Counted from the stretch's first letter, positions 52,912 through 62,016 are shown. The stretch is DNA of 64,000 bases from Clostridia bacterium (GCA_017620455.1 JAFZQK010000022.1:1-64000); one strand, 5' to 3'. Made by a program: numbers and translations. Notes: a model not told the origin generated them from the letters alone.

Positions 52912-52943
52912 CCCCACAACCTGTGGGGCGTGTTTTTTGTTTT
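52912..52943 (+). terminator. Rho-independent terminator after the radA unit
   Basis: CCCCACA (52912-52918), short loop, TGTGGGG (52922-52928), then CGTG and a T-rich run. Confidence 0.8.
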
Positions 52944-53047
52944 GCAGACATGGGGGCGGAGCGGGGAAAGAAAAGAGGGTTTACAGTTATTACATGTAAA
53001 TTCTGCATTTTGAAATAATTCTGGAATAGGAATTTTGACGGATTTGT

Positions 53048-53056
53048 GATACAATG
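53048..53056 (+). promoter_or_regulatory. Extended -10 promoter of the nine-module protein
   Basis: TGA-TACAAT forms an extended -10. The TTGACG at 53036 is too close to serve as its -35. Confidence 0.5.
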
Positions 53057-53116
53057 TATCTGCGCGTATTCAGGCGTCTGTTTGCCTGACCGCATTATCG
53101 AGAGGAGGACAAAAAG

Positions 53117-55474
53117 ATGTTCAAGCGTTTGATGGCGCTGGTCGTGGCATTGGTGCTGATGCTCCCCGCCATGGCCATTGCGGAAACGAAGAACTTGTCC
53201 AAGAACGGCAGCATGGTGCTCGGGTCCGAAGGCGATGAAGTCAAGGCCGCCCAGGAGCTGCTGATTACTTATGGATATTTGACCGGAACGGCCAGCGGCG
53301 TGTACGACAAGGCCACCGAAGCGGCCGTGAAGGCGTTCCAGCAGCGGAACAACCTGTATCCCGACGGCAAGATCGGCAAATATACGCTGACCGTGCTCAA
53401 GAGCGGGAACGTGGTGAAGAAGGACGATCCCGACAGCGGGATCGACGCCGGCAACACCGAGCATCTTTCTCCCGGCGGCAGCATGACGATGGGCACTACG
53501 GGCGAAGCGGTCAAGACCGTGCAGAGCATCCTGGCTTCTCTGGGCTATTACGACGGCCCCCAGGACGGCCGCTACGGCGAACAGACCATGTACGCCGTGC
53601 GCGCTTTCCAGGCCAAGAACGGCCTGAAGGTGGACGGCATGGTGGGCGAAAAGACCTATGCCAAGCTGACGGACGGCTCCGCCCTCAAGAAGAACGAAGG
53701 CACCACCGCCCCGTCGGACGACAGCAAGGGCCTGTCTCCCAACGGCAGCATGATCCTGGGCTCCTCCGGCTCCGACGTGATGGCGGCGCAGCAGCTGCTG
53801 AAGGAATACGGCTATTACAAGGGCCTGCTGGACGGCAAGTTCAGCTATGATATGCAGGAGGCCGTGCGCAGCTTCCAGCGCCGCAACGGCCTGGACGCCG
53901 ACGGCAAGATCGGCCCCAGGACTCTGGCGAAGCTGTACGACGATCCGGCCAACATCACCAAGAAATCCGATGTGGATCCCGTCACCGAAACCGTGCCCAT
54001 CACCTACGGGCAGAGCGGCGAAGCGGTGAAGGATCTGCAGCGCGCCTTGAAATGGTATTATTATTACGCCGGCAAAGTGGACGGCATTTTCGGCGTGGAA
54101 GTGCTGGAAGCGCTGAAATCCTTCCAGGAATCCGAAGGCCTGACCCCGGACGGCGTGGCGGGCTATGAGACCCAGAACGCCCTGCTGGCCGGCAACGCCA
54201 AGATCCTGAACGGCGGCATCCCCTCCCGCAATATGTATTCCGGCACCCGGGGCTACGACGTGGCCATCCTGCAGCAGCGGCTGAACCAGCTGAATTATCT
54301 GTCCCTGTCGAATGTGACCCTGGGCACCTACGACGCCGCTACCGCGGCCGCGGTTTCCGTGTTCCAGAAGGACAAAGGCCTGGACGTCACCGGCTCCTTC
54401 AACTCCGCCGTGCGGCGCTACCTGTGGACCACCACCGTGGATGCTGAGGACCAGGCCGCCGTGGACGCCGAAAACGCCAAGCAGGATCCCTTCGATCAGA
54501 TTTTCGATCCCTATGTGGGCCAGACTCTGAAGGAAGGCGCCACCGGCCAGGACGTGGCCAACGCCCAGATGAAGCTGAAGGCCGCCGGCTATCTGCAGGG
54601 GAATGCGGACGGCATCTTCGGGCCCAAGACCAAGAAGGCGGTCAAGGATCTGCAGAAGGATTACGGCCTCAAGCAGGACGGCGTCATCGGCCAGTCCACC
54701 TGGCAGGTGCTGTGGAGCCTGAGCGCCGATGCGGCGGAGCAGAAGGTGGTCATCGATGGGAACAGCTCCGTGGGCGCCAGCACCCGGAAGCTCAGCCGCG
54801 GCAGCCGCGGATCCCAGGTGGTCAAGCTGCAGCAGCGGCTGAAGGAGCTGGGCTATGATCCCGGCCCCATCGACGGCAAATTCGGCCCCGCCACCTCCGT
54901 GGCCGTCAGCACGTTCCAGCTGGACAACGGGCTGAATCCCGACGGCGTGGTGGGCACCGATACCTTCGTGGCCCTCAAGATCAATTTCAACGACGCGCCG
55001 GTGGTGCTGCCCGTGGATACCACGCCGGAAACGTATACCGATACCAAGATCCCCGACACCATGAAGCGCGGCAGCAAGGGCAACTGCGTCAAGACTCTGC
55101 AGCAGAAGCTGAAGGATGCCGGCTTCTACTCCGACGAAGTGGACGGCAAGTACGGCGCTTCCACCGAAGTGGCCGTGAAGCAGTACCAGCTGAGCAAGGG
55201 CTTGAATCCTGACGGCGTGGCCGGCAAGGATACGCTTCTGTCCCTGGGCATCACCCCCAGCTCCATCGCCGCTGCGAAGCTGCGCCGCGGCAGCAAGGGC
55301 GACAGCGTGAAGACCCTGCAGGAGAAGCTCAAGACCCTGGGGTACTACACCGGCGAAGTGGACGGCAAGTTCGGCGCGTCCACCGAAGAAGCGGTGAAGA
55401 AGTACCAGAAGGACAACGGCCTCAAGGCCGACGGCATCGTAGGCCCCGCCACCAAGGTGAAGCTTGGTCTGTAA
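53117..55474 (+). CDS. Secreted protein of nine peptidoglycan-binding modules
   Basis: A 785-residue protein with a signal peptide (about 1-22, ending AMAIAE). The rest is nine PG_binding_1 modules at about 33-95, 123-185, 212-274, 296-357, 373-437, 471-535, 559-621, 649-710 and 721-785, each with the pattern GS.G..V..LQ..L...GY...DG.FG..T..AV..FQ...GL..DG..G. The last three are most alike. No catalytic domain is present. It may be a wall-bound structural protein or a partner for wall enzymes. Good promoter, GAGAGGAGG and a terminator make it a single-gene unit. Confidence 0.93.
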   Translation: MFKRLMALVVALVLMLPAMAIAETKNLSKNGSMVLGSEGDEVKAAQELLITYGYLTGTASGVYDKATEAAVKAFQQRNNLYPDGKIGKYTLTVLKSGNVVKKDDPDSGIDAGNTEHLSPGGSMTMGTTGEAVKTVQSILASLGYYDGPQDGRYGEQTMYAVRAFQAKNGLKVDGMVGEKTYAKLTDGSALKKNEGTTAPSDDSKGLSPNGSMILGSSGSDVMAAQQLLKEYGYYKGLLDGKFSYDMQEAVRSFQRRNGLDADGKIGPRTLAKLYDDPANITKKSDVDPVTETVPITYGQSGEAVKDLQRALKWYYYYAGKVDGIFGVEVLEALKSFQESEGLTPDGVAGYETQNALLAGNAKILNGGIPSRNMYSGTRGYDVAILQQRLNQLNYLSLSNVTLGTYDAATAAAVSVFQKDKGLDVTGSFNSAVRRYLWTTTVDAEDQAAVDAENAKQDPFDQIFDPYVGQTLKEGATGQDVANAQMKLKAAGYLQGNADGIFGPKTKKAVKDLQKDYGLKQDGVIGQSTWQVLWSLSADAAEQKVVIDGNSSVGASTRKLSRGSRGSQVVKLQQRLKELGYDPGPIDGKFGPATSVAVSTFQLDNGLNPDGVVGTDTFVALKINFNDAPVVLPVDTTPETYTDTKIPDTMKRGSKGNCVKTLQQKLKDAGFYSDEVDGKYGASTEVAVKQYQLSKGLNPDGVAGKDTLLSLGITPSSIAAAKLRRGSKGDSVKTLQEKLKTLGYYTGEVDGKFGASTEEAVKKYQKDNGLKADGIVGPATKVKLGL

Positions 55475-55491
55475 AATTTTCAAATGCACGA

Positions 55492-55521
55492 AGAAGGCTC
55501 CCGTCCGGAGCCTTCTTTTTT
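55492..55521 (+). terminator. Rho-independent terminator
   Basis: AGAAGGCTCC (55492-55501), loop CGTCC, GGAGCCTTCT (55507-55516), with six T at the end. Confidence 0.92.
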
Positions 55522-55588
55522 GTCAGCTTTTTCCGGCATGCGCTGCGGGAGCCCAAGGAAAGATAGGAGAAAAAGGAGGCGGGGCACG

Positions 55589-56566
55589 GTGAAAAAGCGG
55601 GCGAGGATCGCCGCGTGCATCCTGGCGGCGGGGGTGCTGCTGAGCGGATGCGGGGAGAAAGCGGCGGGAAATCAGGAAGAAACGCCAAAAAGTCAATCGA
55701 AGATCCGGCTGCCGGAAAAGCTGAAGCTGAACGATGCGGGCGTGCCGGTGCTGCGGGTGTGGGACGCGGACGCGGAAGAGAACCGGAAAATGGACATCGA
55801 AAGCTATCTGCGGGGCGTCCTGGCCGGCGAAATGAAGAACGACTGGCCCCTGGAGGCGCTGAAGGCCCAGGCGATCCTGGCGCGGACGTTCGTGCTGAAA
55901 TTCTGTTCCGAAAAGGAAAGCAAATATATGGGCGCCGACATTTCCACGGACATTGAGGAGGCCCAGGCGTACGATATGACCGGGGTCAACGATCGGATCG
56001 AACAGGCGGTGTGGGAAACGCGGGGACTGGTGCTGGCGTACCGCGGGGAGCTGCCCTACGCCTGGTTCCACGCCCATTCCGGGGGCATGACGGAAAAGGC
56101 CAAGCCGGGGCTGAACTATGAAAAGGACGAGCCCGGATACACCAAAGCGACCGAAGGCCGGGAAAGCGAAAAAGCGCCGGACAGCGCCAAAGCGTGGCAG
56201 GCGGCGTTTTCAAAGCAGGAAATCGCCGCGGCGGCGCTGCAGGCGGGGGCCGACGGCATCGGGGAGGTGCAGACCGTTCAGACCGGAGAAACGGGGGAGA
56301 GCGGCCGGGCGGTGACGCTGCTGATCAACGGCCGGAGCGTGAACGCCCCGGAAATGCGGCTGGCGCTGGGGTCCACGAAAATGCGGTCCACGCTGCTTAC
56401 GGACATAAAGGTTACGGAGGACCAGGTGATTTTTTCCGGCAAAGGCTACGGCCACGGGGTGGGCATGCCCCAGTGGGGCGCTTACGGCATGGCGGAGGAA
56501 GGAAAAACGGCGCAGGAGATCGTCGCGTATTATTTCGACGGCGTCACGGTGGAAAAAGCGTGGTAA
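55589..56566 (+). CDS. SpoIID/LytB domain lipoprotein
   Basis: A 325-residue protein starting with GTG, eight bases after AAGGAGG. A lipoprotein signal ends in LLSG-C21. The SpoIID domain shows ESYLRGVLAGE81MKNDWPLEALKAQA in part (GVLAGEMKNDWP, with the catalytic-type Glu), FHAHSGGMTE and GYGHGVGMPQWGAYGMAEEG. SpoIID is a lytic transglycosylase that acts on denuded glycan strands during engulfment. The Bacillus protein is membrane-anchored rather than lipidated, so this may be SpoIID itself or a LytB-like relative. Confidence 0.88.
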   Translation: MKKRARIAACILAAGVLLSGCGEKAAGNQEETPKSQSKIRLPEKLKLNDAGVPVLRVWDADAEENRKMDIESYLRGVLAGEMKNDWPLEALKAQAILARTFVLKFCSEKESKYMGADISTDIEEAQAYDMTGVNDRIEQAVWETRGLVLAYRGELPYAWFHAHSGGMTEKAKPGLNYEKDEPGYTKATEGRESEKAPDSAKAWQAAFSKQEIAAAALQAGADGIGEVQTVQTGETGESGRAVTLLINGRSVNAPEMRLALGSTKMRSTLLTDIKVTEDQVIFSGKGYGHGVGMPQWGAYGMAEEGKTAQEIVAYYFDGVTVEKAW

Positions 56567-56572
56567 AACAAC

Positions 56573-56616
56573 CCGGCCCGCATGCGGTTAAAAACGCCGC
56601 GGGCCGGTTCATTTTT
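56573..56616 (+). terminator. Rho-independent terminator after the SpoIID-domain gene
   Basis: CCGGCCCGC (56573-56581) pairs with GCGGGCCGG (56599-56607), then TTCATTTTT. Confidence 0.78.
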
Positions 56617-56623
56617 ACGCAAT

Positions 56624-57118
56624 TCAGGAACGCTTTTCCTGTTCCATCACCGTCGGATTCATTTTGTAATTGCGGGCGACCATGATAAAGAAAACAACGA
56701 GGAGCAGCACGCCGACGGTCAGGATGACCGCGCCGTTGGTGACGGCGTCCCTCCCGCTGCGTTCGATGGATCGCATCCGGTTGCTCTCCTCATTCCTGAT
56801 TTTCCGGAAGGATTCGATCAGTTCGCTCAGCTCCGCCTCCTTCTCGGGAGAAGCGGAAAAATACTTGATCTTCTGATCGATTTCAGGATATTGCTGCTTA
56901 TATTTCGCGGCTTCTTCGGGATGATTTCCCTGTATAAAACTGATGCAGAGCTGAACGGCGGTGTAATAATTCAGCTTTTCTCTGTTTTCTTCATACTGTT
57001 CTTTGGACAAAAGATAGCTTTTTTCGGAGGTTCTGGCCAGGCCGGCGATCAGCCCGCTCAATCCGAAGACGATCAGGACGAGGCTGACGGCCAGCACTGC
57101 CCATTTGAATTTCTTCAT
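56624..57118 (-). CDS. Small membrane protein of unknown function
   Basis: A 164-residue protein with a membrane helix at each end (about 7-29 and 128-150) and a charged helical middle (about 35-120) that may form a coiled coil. No family was recognised. AAGGAAGAG precedes the ATG. It lies downstream of the terminator of the CD1247-family gene, so it may have its own promoter, which is not obvious. Base use is slightly more AT-rich than its neighbours. Confidence 0.72.
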   Translation of the reverse strand: MKKFKWAVLAVSLVLIVFGLSGLIAGLARTSEKSYLLSKEQYEENREKLNYYTAVQLCISFIQGNHPEEAAKYKQQYPEIDQKIKYFSASPEKEAELSELIESFRKIRNEESNRMRSIERSGRDAVTNGAVILTVGVLLLVVFFIMVARNYKMNPTVMEQEKRS

Positions 57119-57140
57119 AAACGCTCTTCCTTTCTGAATA

Positions 57141-57174
57141 ATAAAACTGCGGCACTGAATTCACAATGCCGCAG
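57141..57174 (-). terminator. Terminator of the efp/CD1247-family unit
   Basis: On the minus strand CTGCGGCA (57174-57167) pairs with TGCCGCAG (57154-57147), followed by TTTTATT. Confidence 0.85.
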
Positions 57175-57188
57175 GATGCTTTACGGGA

Positions 57189-57587
57189 TCATTCCTCGTC
57201 CGGCGTTTCGGGGAAGAGGGGCTGATGGCAGTTGGGGCAGAGGTAATCCTCGTCAAAATCGAAGGAATCCGCCTCAAAGGTCATTTCCTCGCCGCAGTGG
57301 GGGCAGGTGTATTCCACCTCGTTGCTGTCGTCCCCGCTGCCGTCCTCGTCCTCTTCGTCCTCATCTCCGTAGAAGGCGTCTTCCAGATCGCTCAGGTCGC
57401 TGTCGATGGATTCCATGTATTCGTTCAGGTCTTCGTGATCCTGCCGAAGGGATTCCACCTCCTGTGTCAGCTCGGTCAGCAGCTCCAGGATCTTTTCGAT
57501 CAGCTTGCCTTCGTTCTTGTCGGTGTCCAGCTTCAATCCTTCGGCCAGGCCCTTTACATAGGAAACGCGGTCAGACAGGTTGCTCAT
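57189..57587 (-). CDS. CD1247 N-terminal domain family zinc-ribbon protein
   Basis: A 132-residue protein. A conserved N-terminal helical region (DRVSYVKGLAEGLKLD) and coiled-coil segment are followed by a very acidic stretch and a C-terminal zinc ribbon (CPHCGEE ... CPNCHQP). This family is widespread in Clostridia and unstudied. It lies 17 bases downstream of efp in the same direction. An RNA- or ribosome-linked role is only a guess from position. Confidence 0.85.
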   Translation of the reverse strand: MSNLSDRVSYVKGLAEGLKLDTDKNEGKLIEKILELLTELTQEVESLRQDHEDLNEYMESIDSDLSDLEDAFYGDEDEEDEDGSGDDSNEVEYTCPHCGEEMTFEADSFDFDEDYLCPNCHQPLFPETPDEE

Positions 57588-57604
57588 TTTTCCTCCTTGA
57601 TCCG

Positions 57605-58162
57605 TTACGCGCGGGACAGGTATTCGCCCGTGCGGGTGTCGATCTTGATCATGTCGCCGATGTTGATGAACAGGGGCACCTGGATCTCCAGGCCGGTTTC
57701 GGTGGTGGCGGGCTTGAAGTTATTGGTGGCGGTGTCGCCCTTGAAGCCCGGCTCGGTCTTGGTGATCTCCAGCTCCACGAAGTTGGGGGCTTCTACGGAG
57801 AAGGCCTGGCCCTTGAAATAGCGGATGGTGACGTTCATGTTTTCCTTGACGTACTTGATGGCGTCTTCCACCGCGTCCTTGCCCAGGGGCATCTGCTCGT
57901 AGGTTTCGGGATCCATGAAGTAGTACAGATCGCCGTCGTTGTACAGGTACTGCATTTCCTTGGTTTCGATGATGGCACGGGGCATTTTGTCGGTGGGGTT
58001 GAAGGTGCGCTCGATCACGGCGCCGGTCATGACGTTTTTGATCTTGGTGCGCACGAACGCGGCGCCCTTGCCGGGCTTCACGTGCTGGAAATCCACGATG
58101 TTCCACACGCCGCCGTCCCATTCGATGGTGATACCCTTTTTGAAATCGCCAGCAGTAATCAT
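57605..58162 (-). CDS. efp: Translation elongation factor P
   Basis: A 185-residue protein starting [18 protein letters not shown]. The loop that reaches the ribosomal P-site reads [10 protein letters not shown] with Lys32 at the position modified in other bacteria. The three beta-barrel domains are complete (ends EYLSRA). It relieves stalling at proline runs. Start at 58162 follows GGAGG; the frame stays open far upstream but the family begins here. No modification gene is adjacent. Confidence 0.97.
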   Translation of the reverse strand: MITAGDFKKGITIEWDGGVWNIVDFQHVKPGKGAAFVRTKIKNVMTGAVIERTFNPTDKMPRAIIETKEMQYLYNDGDLYYFMDPETYEQMPLGKDAVEDAIKYVKENMNVTIRYFKGQAFSVEAPNFVELEITKTEPGFKGDTATNNFKPATTETGLEIQVPLFINIGDMIKIDTRTGEYLSRA

Positions 58163-58212
58163 TGTTTTTTCCTCCATTTTCCGTTGTTGGTGTATTTGCA
58201 ATAAGGGCCCGA

Positions 58213-59280
58213 TCACAGGATCAAAAGCGCCTTTTGTGCATGTACCAGGGTGCGCCCGCCGTCCGGCGTTACGGCGCAGGTGTTTTCGATGCGCACGCCG
58301 CCCAGGCCGGGCACGTAGATACCGGGCTCCACGGTGACCACGTGGCCCGGTTCCAGCAGATCGTCGCACATCGGGGACAGCCGGGGCTCTTCATGGATGT
58401 CGATGCCCACGCCGTGGCCCAGGCCGTGGCCGAACCGCCCCGCGAAGCCCGCGCCGTCGATGATGCGCCGGGCTTCGGCGTCGATCCCGCTGCATTTGCG
58501 CCCGGGGGCCAGCATGCCTTCGCAGGTCTCCTGGGCCAGCAGCACCGTATCGTAGATCCGGCGCATGTCCTCGCTGGGCTTGCCCAGCGCGACGGTGCGG
58601 GTCATGTCCGCGCAGTAGCCGCCCTTTTTTGCCCCGAAATCCAATGTGATCATCTCGCCGGCTTCCAGCTTCTTTTCGCTGGGGATGGCGTGGGGGAGGG
58701 AGCCGTTGACCCCGGAGGCCACGATAGTATCGAAGGCCAGGCCGTCGGCGCCCAGATCCAGCATGGCGTAATCCAGCAGGATCTGCAATTGCTTTTCCGT
58801 CATGCCCGGGCGGATCTTCGAAAGGATCTGCTCAAAGGCGCGGCAGGAAATATCGCAGGCCGCTTCGATCAGACGGAGCTCTTTTTCTTCCTTGATCCGG
58901 CGGGCGTTTTCCGGCGCGCCGTCCAGGGGAGCGAAGGAGATGCCCGGCATATCCTTTTCCATGCGCCGGAACGCGCGGACCGTCACCTTGTCGTCTTCGT
59001 ACAGGACGTTTTGCACACCGCGGTCCGAAAACAGCCGGGCGGCCAGGGCGGCGTGGCTTACGCCCTTTTCCACCATCAATACCTGAAACCCGGGGGCCTG
59101 ACGCTCCGCCTGCTCGGTATAGCGGAAATCGGTGATAATGGCCTGAAAGCCGTTTCCGGCGGCCAGCAGGCCTTCGCCCGTGAAGCCACTCAGATAGAAA
59201 ATATTGGACGGCTTGTGGATCAGGATGCCGTCCCCGGCGCCGATCCCGGTCAGGGCCAGCGTCTTTTCCAGTCGGTTCAT
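58213..59280 (-). CDS. Xaa-Pro peptidase (M24 family)
   Basis: A 355-residue protein. A creatinase-like N-terminal domain (about 1-125) is followed by the pita-bread catalytic domain with metal ligands in [18 protein letters not shown] (two Asp), [16 protein letters not shown] (His), VEPGIYV (Glu) and RIENT (Glu). It cleaves peptides next to proline in the cytoplasm. GGAGGAAAC precedes the ATG at 59280. Together with efp just downstream it forms the pair usual in Firmicutes. Confidence 0.94.
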   Translation of the reverse strand: MNRLEKTLALTGIGAGDGILIHKPSNIFYLSGFTGEGLLAAGNGFQAIITDFRYTEQAERQAPGFQVLMVEKGVSHAALAARLFSDRGVQNVLYEDDKVTVRAFRRMEKDMPGISFAPLDGAPENARRIKEEKELRLIEAACDISCRAFEQILSKIRPGMTEKQLQILLDYAMLDLGADGLAFDTIVASGVNGSLPHAIPSEKKLEAGEMITLDFGAKKGGYCADMTRTVALGKPSEDMRRIYDTVLLAQETCEGMLAPGRKCSGIDAEARRIIDGAGFAGRFGHGLGHGVGIDIHEEPRLSPMCDDLLEPGHVVTVEPGIYVPGLGGVRIENTCAVTPDGGRTLVHAQKALLIL

Positions 59281-59456
59281 AAACAGTTTCCTCCAATGGG
59301 CGCACTTCACGCCACATTGCATTTTACCATATTCTTGCCTTCGACGCCACCCCTGAAACGGAAAAAACCAAAATTTTTTGCCTGCTTTTTGCCTGAAAAA
59401 GGCGGAACCGCCCTTTCTCCGGTCAAAAATGGCGGAAATATTGCCGAATTTAACCG

Positions 59457-59485
59457 TTGACAGACAGGACAGGAGTGAATATAAT
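59457..59485 (+). promoter_or_regulatory. Promoter of the zinc-sensor/P-type ATPase operon
   Basis: Perfect TTGACA (59457-59462), 17 bases, perfect TATAAT (59480-59485). This is the strongest promoter match in the window. Confidence 0.9.
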
Positions 59486-59488
59486 AAC

Positions 59489-59508
59489 ATATGAACAGAT
59501 GTTCAAAT
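59489..59508. promoter_or_regulatory. ArsR/SmtB-type operator
   Basis: ATATGAACA-GA-TGTTCAAAT, with a perfect TGAACA/TGTTCA core, has the 12-2-12 form of SmtB/CzrA operators. It starts four bases after the -10, where a bound repressor would block transcription. It covers an in-frame ATG at 59491, so that ATG is unlikely to be the start. Confidence 0.88.
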
Positions 59509-59523
59509 GAGAGGGTGAAAGCA

Positions 59524-59886
59524 ATGGAAGGGTTTCCGGAAACGCCCCGGGAGGAAGAAACCGTGAACCGGGCGCTGGTAACGGAACTGAACGGGAGCAT
59601 GCCGGATGAGGAAATGTTTTACCGGCTGTCGGAATTGTACAAGGTGTTCGGAGACAGCACCCGGATCAAGATCCTGTACGCGCTGTTTGAAGCGGAAATG
59701 TGCGTGTGCGATATCGCGGCGCTGCTGGGCATGACCCAGTCCGCCATTTCCCATCAGCTGCGGGTGCTCAAGCAGAGCCAGCTGGTGAAATTCCGGCGGG
59801 ATGGGAAGACGATTTATTATTCCTTGGACGACGATCACGTGCGCACCATCATCGGCATGGGCATCGAACACCTGACGGAAGAATGA
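59524..59886 (+). CDS. ArsR/SmtB family metal-sensing repressor, probably zinc
   Basis: A 120-residue winged helix protein. The recognition helix is MTQSAISHQLRVLKQ. Two metal sites are visible: C60-V-C62-D63 before the DNA-binding helix (alpha-3 type), and D103-x-H105-x10-H116-x2-E119 in the last helix, the alpha-5 zinc site of SmtB/CzrA. The start at 59524 follows GAGAGGGTG and leaves the operator outside the gene. It most likely represses its own gene and the P-type ATPase 20 bases downstream until zinc or cadmium binds. Confidence 0.92.
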   Translation: MEGFPETPREEETVNRALVTELNGSMPDEEMFYRLSELYKVFGDSTRIKILYALFEAEMCVCDIAALLGMTQSAISHQLRVLKQSQLVKFRRDGKTIYYSLDDDHVRTIIGMGIEHLTEE

Positions 59887-59906
59887 TATAGACGGAGGAA
59901 AAACGC

Positions 59907-61865
59907 ATGAGCTGCAATCATTGCGGACATGATCACGAGAACGGCCATGAACACAGCCACGAGAACGGCCATGAACACAGCCACGAGCACGGCCATGAAC
60001 ACGGCCACGGCGGGAAAGAAAACAGGAAGATTATCCTGATCCGCATCGGGGTTTCCGCGGTGCTGCTGGCGCTGGGGCTGCTGCTGCCGCTTGAAGAAGG
60101 GGTCAGGATCGCGCTGTTTGTGCTTTCCTTCCTGACGGTGGGGTACAGCGTGGTGATCGAAGCCGTGCGCAATCTGCTGCACGGACATGCGCTGGACGAA
60201 ATGTTTCTGATGACGGCGGCGTCGGTGGGCGCGTTCTGCCTGGGGGATTTTGCCGAGGGCGTGGCGGTGATGCTGCTGTATCAGATCGGCGAATTGTTTC
60301 AGGATTACGCCGTGGACCGCAGCCGGGAATCCATCGCGGAGCTGATGGACATCAGGCCTGACAGCGCCAACGCGGAAAGGGACGGCGCCGTCGTGACCGT
60401 CAGCCCGGAGGAAGTGGCCCCCGGGGAAATCATCCTGGTGCGGCCCGGGGAGAAGGTCCCCCTGGACGGCGTGGTGCTGGAAGGGGAATCCTCCCTGGAT
60501 ACGGTGGCTCTCACCGGCGAAAGCGTGCCCCGCACCGTGCGGCCCGGGGATCAGGTGATCAGCGGCTGCGTGAACCGGCAGGGTGTGCTGCGGGTGCAGG
60601 TGACGCATCCCTACGGCGATTCCACCGTGGCCAGGATCCTGGAAATGGTGGAGCACGCCAATGAAACGAAATCCAAAGCGGACAGATTCATTACTCGCTT
60701 CGCCCGGATATATACCCCGGCGGTGGTGGGGCTGGCGGTGCTGCTGGCGGTGATCCCGCCGGTGTTCTTCGGGGGGAAATGGAGCGAATGGATCACCTCT
60801 GCGCTGACCTTCCTGGTGATCTCCTGCCCCTGCGCGCTGGTGATCTCCGTGCCGCTGACCTTTTTCAGCGGCATTGGCGGCGCGTCCCGCAAAGGCATCC
60901 TGATCAAGGGCGCGGGATATCTGGAGACCTTAGCGAAGGCGGACACCGCGGTGTTCGACAAGACCGGCACCCTCACCCGGGGCGTGTTCACCGTAACGGC
61001 GGTGCACGGCAAGGGCAGCGCGGACGAGGAAGAAATCCTGCTGCTGGCCGCCTCGGCGGAGCGGTTCAGCACCCATCCCATCGCCCAGTCCCTGCGTGAA
61101 AAGTGCAAGGACGGGGCGGAGAGCGCCGCGGTATCCGACGTGGAGGAGATTTCCGGCCGGGGCGTGCGGGCCAATGTGAACGGCAGGCGCGTGCTGGCGG
61201 GCAATGAAAAGCTCATGGAAAGCGAGGGGATCCAGCCCAAAGCCTGCCATCGAAGCGGCACCATCGTGCACGTGGCGGCGGACGGGGAATACCTGGGCCA
61301 TATCGTGATCTCCGATCAGGTGAAGGACGGGGCGAAGGAAGGCCTGGCGGCGCTGAAAGCCCTGGGCGTCCGGAAAACCGTGATGCTCACCGGCGACGCC
61401 CTCTCCGCCGCGCAGGCCGTTGCGACGGAAGTGGGCGTGGATGAAATGCGCGCCCAGCTGCTGCCGGACGGCAAGGTGGCGGAAGTGGAAAAGCTGATGG
61501 CGGAAAAGCCGGCAGGCGGCGCGCTCCTGTTCGTGGGCGACGGGATCAACGATGCGCCGGTGCTGGCCCGGGCGGACGTGGGCGTCGCCATGGGCGCCCT
61601 GGGCAGCGACGCGGCCATCGAAGCGGCGGACGTGGTGCTGATGGACGACGATCCCCGGAAGCTGGGCAAGGCCATCCGCATCGCCCGCAAGACCCTTGCC
61701 ATCGTGCGGCAGAACGTCGTTTTCTCCCTGGGCGTAAAGGCGCTGGTGATGATCCTGGGCGTATTGCACGCGGCGCCCCTGTGGGCCGCCGTGTTCGCGG
61801 ACGTGGGCGTTTGCTTCCTCGCCATCCTCAACGCCATGCGCGCCATGCACGCCGCCAAGGAGTAA
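59907..61865 (+). CDS. Zn/Cd-exporting P1B-type ATPase with His-rich N-terminus
   Basis: A 652-residue protein. The first 40 residues have a Cys-x-x-Cys and many His-Glu/His-Gly pairs in place of a folded heavy-metal domain. ISCPCALVISVP (CPC metal site), DKTGTLTRG (phosphorylated Asp), STHPIAQSL (HP motif) and GDGINDAPVL are intact. The last helices (KALVMILG ... ADVGVCFLAILNAM) fit the P1B-2 subgroup for Zn, Cd and Pb. GGAGG precedes the ATG. It exports metal under control of the adjacent ArsR-type repressor. Confidence 0.94.
   Translation: MSCNHCGHDHENGHEHSHENGHEHSHEHGHEHGHGGKENRKIILIRIGVSAVLLALGLLLPLEEGVRIALFVLSFLTVGYSVVIEAVRNLLHGHALDEMFLMTAASVGAFCLGDFAEGVAVMLLYQIGELFQDYAVDRSRESIAELMDIRPDSANAERDGAVVTVSPEEVAPGEIILVRPGEKVPLDGVVLEGESSLDTVALTGESVPRTVRPGDQVISGCVNRQGVLRVQVTHPYGDSTVARILEMVEHANETKSKADRFITRFARIYTPAVVGLAVLLAVIPPVFFGGKWSEWITSALTFLVISCPCALVISVPLTFFSGIGGASRKGILIKGAGYLETLAKADTAVFDKTGTLTRGVFTVTAVHGKGSADEEEILLLAASAERFSTHPIAQSLREKCKDGAESAAVSDVEEISGRGVRANVNGRRVLAGNEKLMESEGIQPKACHRSGTIVHVAADGEYLGHIVISDQVKDGAKEGLAALKALGVRKTVMLTGDALSAAQAVATEVGVDEMRAQLLPDGKVAEVEKLMAEKPAGGALLFVGDGINDAPVLARADVGVAMGALGSDAAIEAADVVLMDDDPRKLGKAIRIARKTLAIVRQNVVFSLGVKALVMILGVLHAAPLWAAVFADVGVCFLAILNAMRAMHAAKE
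59937..60008 (+). repeat. Three tandem 24-bp units coding the His-rich tail
   Basis: Units at 59937-59960 and 59961-59984 are identical; the third (59985-60008) differs at two bases. Each encodes eight residues, ENGHEHSH twice then EHGHEHGH. Confidence 0.93.
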
Positions 61866-61870
61866 CGGCC

Positions 61871-61921
61871 AGAGGGGGAGAACTGTTCTTTGAAGAGCGA
61901 AGAACGGTTCTTCCTCTTTTC
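61871..61921 (+). terminator. Probable terminator after the P-type ATPase
   Basis: AGAGGGGGAGAACTGTTCTT (61871-61890) pairs, with G-T pairs and one mismatch, with 61900-61919, ending in a T-rich run (61914-61920 region). The remaining bases up to 62003 hold no recognised site. Confidence 0.65.
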
Positions 61922-62016
61922 TGCTGAAAAACAAATTGATCCTGCCGCGATGCAACAATATACGCCTCTGATCCGTCTTAATGAATGAACAGAACACAGA
62001 AGCGGAGGAAGAAAGA

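Larger units (their letters stand above)
52810..53116. other. Intergenic region of about 300 bases, no gene
   Basis: AT-rich next to the PIN/TRAM gene, then a terminator (52912-52943), a second AT-rich stretch, an extended -10 promoter (53048-53056) and GAGAGGAGG as ribosome-binding site for the next gene. No small coding frame or known RNA was recognised. Confidence 0.7.

Noticed and set aside
52826..55489. 887-codon open frame opposite the nine-module protein
   Set aside because: Its internal repeats are only the antisense image of the peptidoglycan-binding modules.
59937..60008. Short tandem repeats considered as a CRISPR array
   Set aside because: The units are contiguous, without spacers, and code for the His-rich tail of the ATPase.
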